Positions 61,409 through 64,000 of a DNA stretch of 64,000 nucleotides are shown in pieces. The translations under genes were made by a program, and so were the position numbers. Position 1 is the stretch's first letter, and every line of letters begins with the position of its first letter. Source of the stretch: an uncultured Lachnospiraceae bacterium (lineage in GTDB: Bacteria; Bacillota; Clostridia; Lachnospirales; Lachnospiraceae); the NCBI GenBank assembly GCA_910585295.1, contig CAJUDE010000004.1, positions 1 through 64,000 of the forward strand, given 5' to 3'. The notes beneath the pieces were generated by a model. The model was not told the DNA's origin. It saw nothing but the letters and a program-made list of their open reading frames with translations, and made no database searches.

Positions 61409-61437
61409 ACTATCTCACAATATTGCCATTCTGTCAA
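61409..61437 (-). promoter_or_regulatory. nadA: Sigma-A promoter of nadA
   Basis: On the minus strand a perfect TTGACA (61437-61432) lies 17 bp before GATAGT (61414-61409). The -35 box overlaps the stop codon of the upstream aminotransferase gene. The leader is about 95 nt. Confidence 0.6.
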
Positions 61438-62564
61438 TCCATCAATTCACAAAATCTGTCTTTTAAGGAGCATTTTAGCCTGATTCCTAATGTTTCTAAG
61501 GTCTGACCCAGCGCTTCCATTGTCTGTTCCATGTCCGCAACGTTTGCATTGCTTCCCATATGCCCTATGCGGACCACCTGCCCTGCAAGGCTGCCAAAGG
61601 AGCCTGCCAGCATAATGTTATGTTCCTTACGCATCCTGTCCAAAATCTCCTGTGCCAGTATCCCCTCCGGCACGTCGAAGACGGTGACGGTATTAGAAAA
61701 CCCACGTTCCAAATGGAGTTTTAACCCCGCGTCTGCAATGGCGCCCCTGCAGGCTGCCCCAATCCTGGCATGGCGCGCTAACATCCCCACATCTTGTTCA
61801 ATATTGTCTAACGCTGCCCGAAGCCCATAAATATCACTGATTGGCATCGTATAAGGGAACCACTTTTTTTCATAATACCCTTCAAAAACTTTCAGATTGG
61901 CATAGAAAGAAGCAATTGGGCGCTTCCTCTTTGCCATAGCCTCCTTTGCCTTGCCGCTGATTGTCACAAACGTTAGCCCTGGAGGCGCGGAAACTGCCTT
62001 CTGGGAGCCGCCGCACAATAGGTCAATCCCTGCCCTTCCCACATCCAGCGCTTCCCCAAACATCGCGGAAACAGAGTCCACCACCGTCAATATGCCATAT
62101 TTGGCAAATAGGGGGCAGAGGGCATGGATATCATTGAGCATCCCGCTTGGGGTGTCGCAATGCACCATGGTTGCATATTTATAATTATGGTTTTCCTTTA
62201 AAAATCCCTCCAATGCCTGGGGGTCAATGGGGTTTTTGCTGTCTACAGTATATAGCTCTGGCTTGCCGCCATACAAAGACACAAAATCTGCAAACCCTTT
62301 CCCAAACACCCCATTGTCCAGTACAAGGGCCTTATCCCCTGGCTCTGTCAGGGAAGCGCATGCGGCTTCCAGCCCTAAAATCCCTTCCCCGCCCAAAATA
62401 AGCGTTTCGTTTTCTGTATGGAGCAAACGGCTGATTTGCCCGCAGGTTTCTTTGTAAAATTCCACAAACCCTTCATCTAAATCTGGGTTTGTACACTCTT
62501 TTGCCCTTGCAAGCCGGACATTCTCTTTTACCTGGGTAGGCCCCGGCGTCATAATTTTATACAT
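61434..62564 (-). CDS. Class V aminotransferase (alanine-glyoxylate/serine-pyruvate type)
   Basis: A 376-residue PLP enzyme starting MYKIMTPGPTQV, the family's typical N-terminus. The PLP lysine is in CGGSQKAVSAPPG (near residue 193), and the aspartate that holds the pyridine nitrogen is in VVDSVSAM. Relatives transaminate glyoxylate or hydroxypyruvate with alanine or serine. Start 62564 has GGGAGG upstream; a frame upstream to 62639 is open but lacks such a site. nadA follows on the same strand with its own promoter. The exact substrate pair is not determined. Confidence 0.9.
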   Translation of the reverse strand: MYKIMTPGPTQVKENVRLARAKECTNPDLDEGFVEFYKETCGQISRLLHTENETLILGGEGILGLEAACASLTEPGDKALVLDNGVFGKGFADFVSLYGGKPELYTVDSKNPIDPQALEGFLKENHNYKYATMVHCDTPSGMLNDIHALCPLFAKYGILTVVDSVSAMFGEALDVGRAGIDLLCGGSQKAVSAPPGLTFVTISGKAKEAMAKRKRPIASFYANLKVFEGYYEKKWFPYTMPISDIYGLRAALDNIEQDVGMLARHARIGAACRGAIADAGLKLHLERGFSNTVTVFDVPEGILAQEILDRMRKEHNIMLAGSFGSLAGQVVRIGHMGSNANVADMEQTMEALGQTLETLGIRLKCSLKDRFCELMD

Positions 62565-62781
62565 AAGTAATCCTCCCTTTTTAGGTTCTGTCAGCCAGGC
62601 AATGCCTGCCGATTTCTCCCTATGATACGCTTTTGGCAAAAGATTTCATAGAGCCAGTTCCCTACTTTTTTGTAATGCCAGAAAAAGAACAAAATGGACA
62701 AGTTATCAGCCTATTACTAATTTTCACATGAATAAGCACTTTTTCTTAATATATATCAATTCTAGATTTCTTAACTATAAT

Positions 62782-62855
62782 GCAAAAAATCCTGCAAAGC
62801 AGGATTTTTTGCCTGCGGCGGGCCGCATTAGAAACATATTCCATTTCCGCCGTAA
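62782..62855 (-). repeat. Terminator-associated dispersed repeat, copy B
   Basis: Matches the element at 80-149. On the minus strand a GCGGCCCGCCGCAGGC block is followed by a perfect 14-bp stem (GCAAAAAATCCTGC) with its own T-run. It directly follows the small membrane protein gene ending at 62861 and would terminate it. The rest of the nearly 300-base gap to the aminotransferase gene is AT-rich with no gene seen. Confidence 0.65.
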
Positions 62856-62860
62856 TGCAA

Positions 62861-63259
62861 TCATTGTTTTTCTCTTTTCACATAAAGCAGGAACATCAGC
62901 GCCATACTTAAGAGCGATAAATAACATCCATAATGCATTGCTTCCAATGATAATAACAAGTTAAAGTCTGTCAATAAAGGTACATACCAAAAGAAAGAAC
63001 CAAACAGATAGATTGCAAAATGCATAAGCAATAACAACTTTACCGCCATATGCCCCCGCTGCCCCTTGGAAAACGCCATACTAAGAACTGTTACTGCCAC
63101 CAAAATCATAAAAACATTACCATGAACAATATCTGTCCCATATTTTATACCGTCTATCCCCTCATCAAAATAGCACCATGGCAAAAAAACCGGCAATAAC
63201 GATATTAAGTAGCAAAAAACCATTAAGGATCTTTTCTTTACTTTGTCAATCAACTTCAT
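62861..63259 (-). CDS. Four-helix membrane protein of unknown function
   Basis: A 132-residue hydrophobic protein with four predicted transmembrane helices (about 12-30, 45-65, 72-92 and 98-125) and short polar ends; WCYFDEGIDGIKYG forms a small extracellular loop. No family was recognised. It lies 52 bases after a secreted protein gene on the same strand and may form a pair with it. Confidence 0.65.
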   Translation of the reverse strand: MKLIDKVKKRSLMVFCYLISLLPVFLPWCYFDEGIDGIKYGTDIVHGNVFMILVAVTVLSMAFSKGQRGHMAVKLLLLMHFAIYLFGSFFWYVPLLTDFNLLLSLEAMHYGCYLSLLSMALMFLLYVKREKQ

Positions 63260-63285
63260 TTTGCATTACCTCTTCTTTGTTTGAG

Positions 63286-63304
63286 ATATTTGCCGTTCCC
63301 TATG
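63286..63304. repeat. TAGGGAAC-CAAATA repeat, short copy
   Basis: The minus strand reads TAGGGAACGGCAAATAT, matching the left half of the repeat at 30949-30985. It lies in the gap between the last two genes. Confidence 0.35.
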
Positions 63305-63311
63305 GCGCGTC

Positions 63312-63977
63312 CTAAAGGATATCCTTTGTCTTTTTTGCCTTTAATTTTGTTACAATATAAGTATATTTTCCTGTTTTCCTCAAATAAAACACTCCATTCG
63401 CAAACTTTGTCTTTGCATTTTTAAGGCTGTCATAATAAACCAAATCGAATTTTACCTCATACCTTTTACTCCCTTTCGCTTTTATATTTTTTATTTTTAT
63501 AATGTTTTTATTGTCGCCCCAGTCTACATAATTCACCGTTATAGTTCCAGATGCCTTTTTTCCAAAAATAAATTTTGCTGCCTCTTCAAGGCTCCTTGTA
63601 TAAAGCAAATCCGGCATAAACCCCAATACTTTTTTACGATTTTTCAGTTCTTTAAAATCCAAGGATAGGGATTCCCCTATTTTTTTCCTGCCCATGCTAT
63701 ATCCAAGATAATCTGAAAAATAATTGCATATCTTTTGAATGCTTTTTTGGTTTTTCTTGCTGATTTTCGCTTTGCCATTAATTTGTGGTTCTTTGAAATC
63801 CGGCGCGTCCTCTGTACCCAAATTATCTTCTTCTGGGACTTCTTCCCCAGGAGCATAGGAACTGTAATAGCCAAAAGGCGCAGGGCTTTCTTTCTCCATC
63901 GCATATACAGGCATTGCCATATCCCCCGTCAGGCTAACCGCCAATAAACATAATGCCAAATTCTTAATCCCAATCAT
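63312..63977 (-). CDS. Secreted protein of unknown function
   Basis: A 221-residue protein with a signal peptide (hydrophobic core in LALCLLAVSL, predicted cleavage after VYA, residue 26). The mature part begins acidic (EEVPEEDNLGTEDAPDF) and becomes strongly basic, rich in Lys, with alternating strands towards the end (GVFYLRKTGKYTYIVTKLKAKK), somewhat like the secreted protein at 10177-10923 in composition. GGAGGGAAG precedes ATG 63977, so the gene is complete within the window. No family was recognised. Confidence 0.65.
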   Translation of the reverse strand: MIGIKNLALCLLAVSLTGDMAMPVYAMEKESPAPFGYYSSYAPGEEVPEEDNLGTEDAPDFKEPQINGKAKISKKNQKSIQKICNYFSDYLGYSMGRKKIGESLSLDFKELKNRKKVLGFMPDLLYTRSLEEAAKFIFGKKASGTITVNYVDWGDNKNIIKIKNIKAKGSKRYEVKFDLVYYDSLKNAKTKFANGVFYLRKTGKYTYIVTKLKAKKTKDIL

Positions 63978-64000
63978 CTTGCTTCCCTCCTGTACGTGTA

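Overview
The window looks like chromosome from an anaerobic, spore-forming Firmicute of the Clostridia, most probably a Lachnospiraceae gut bacterium; no genus can be named. The reasons are strong AGGAGG ribosome-binding sites, DAP-type MurE, the conserved Firmicutes order murE-priA-def-fmt-(zinc protease)-rsmB-rlmN-prpC-prkC-rsgA-rpe-thiN, an oxygen-independent (CbiD/CbiG) cobalamin pathway, and a BclB-like collagen protein typical of spore surfaces. No rRNA, tRNA, CRISPR array, intact insertion sequence or prophage was recognised. Almost every gene lies on the minus strand; only three genes at 2.1-5.5 kb are on the plus strand.

Layout. 0-2 kb: a phosphohexomutase and two small repeat elements. 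2-5.6 kb (plus strand): a CPBP membrane protease, a family 2 glycosyltransferase with a repeat-rich C-terminus, and the collagen-like protein. 5.6-12.4 kb: a small membrane protein with a two-component system, an Lsa-like ABC-F ribosome-protection ATPase behind a leader-peptide attenuator, a nuclease-family remnant, a secreted protein and a MATE pump. 12.5-27.4 kb: ychF, then the housekeeping operon for cell wall, translation and Ser/Thr kinase signalling, read from a good sigma-A promoter in front of murE. 27.5-32.1 kb: a 1,130-residue hybrid histidine kinase and an HD-GYP response regulator. 32.2-39.7 kb: cbiB, a small alarmone synthetase, an ABC transporter flanked by its kinase and regulator genes, and a membrane-bound alpha/beta hydrolase. 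39.7-41.4 kb: an AAA ATPase plus a short RloB-like gene, resembling an AbiL/OLD-type defence pair. 41.5-45.8 kb: the late cobalamin genes (a CobU paralogue, cobS, cobU, cobT, cbiA). 45.8-53.2 kb: accessory genes, including a PD-(D/E)XK-like protein with an HTH regulator, a fructosamine-kinase-family gene and asnB. 53.2-59.8 kb: the corrin-ring genes cbiD-L-F-G-H and a cbiJ-E-T fusion. 59.8-64 kb: a MITE-like element, nadA, a class V aminotransferase and two unknown surface or membrane genes.

How the genes work together. The cbi/cob genes cover most of anaerobic adenosylcobalamin synthesis, from C20 methylation through corrin-ring contraction, a,c-amidation, aminopropanol attachment and nucleotide loop assembly. 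No cobaltochelatase, CbiC, CbiP, uroporphyrinogen methyltransferase, adenosyltransferase or CobD is seen, so the pathway must be completed elsewhere or is incomplete. The predicted promoter of the cbiD operon leaves a leader of only about 30 nt, so it has no room for a B12 riboswitch there. Several short dispersed repeats sit between genes and often coincide with terminators.
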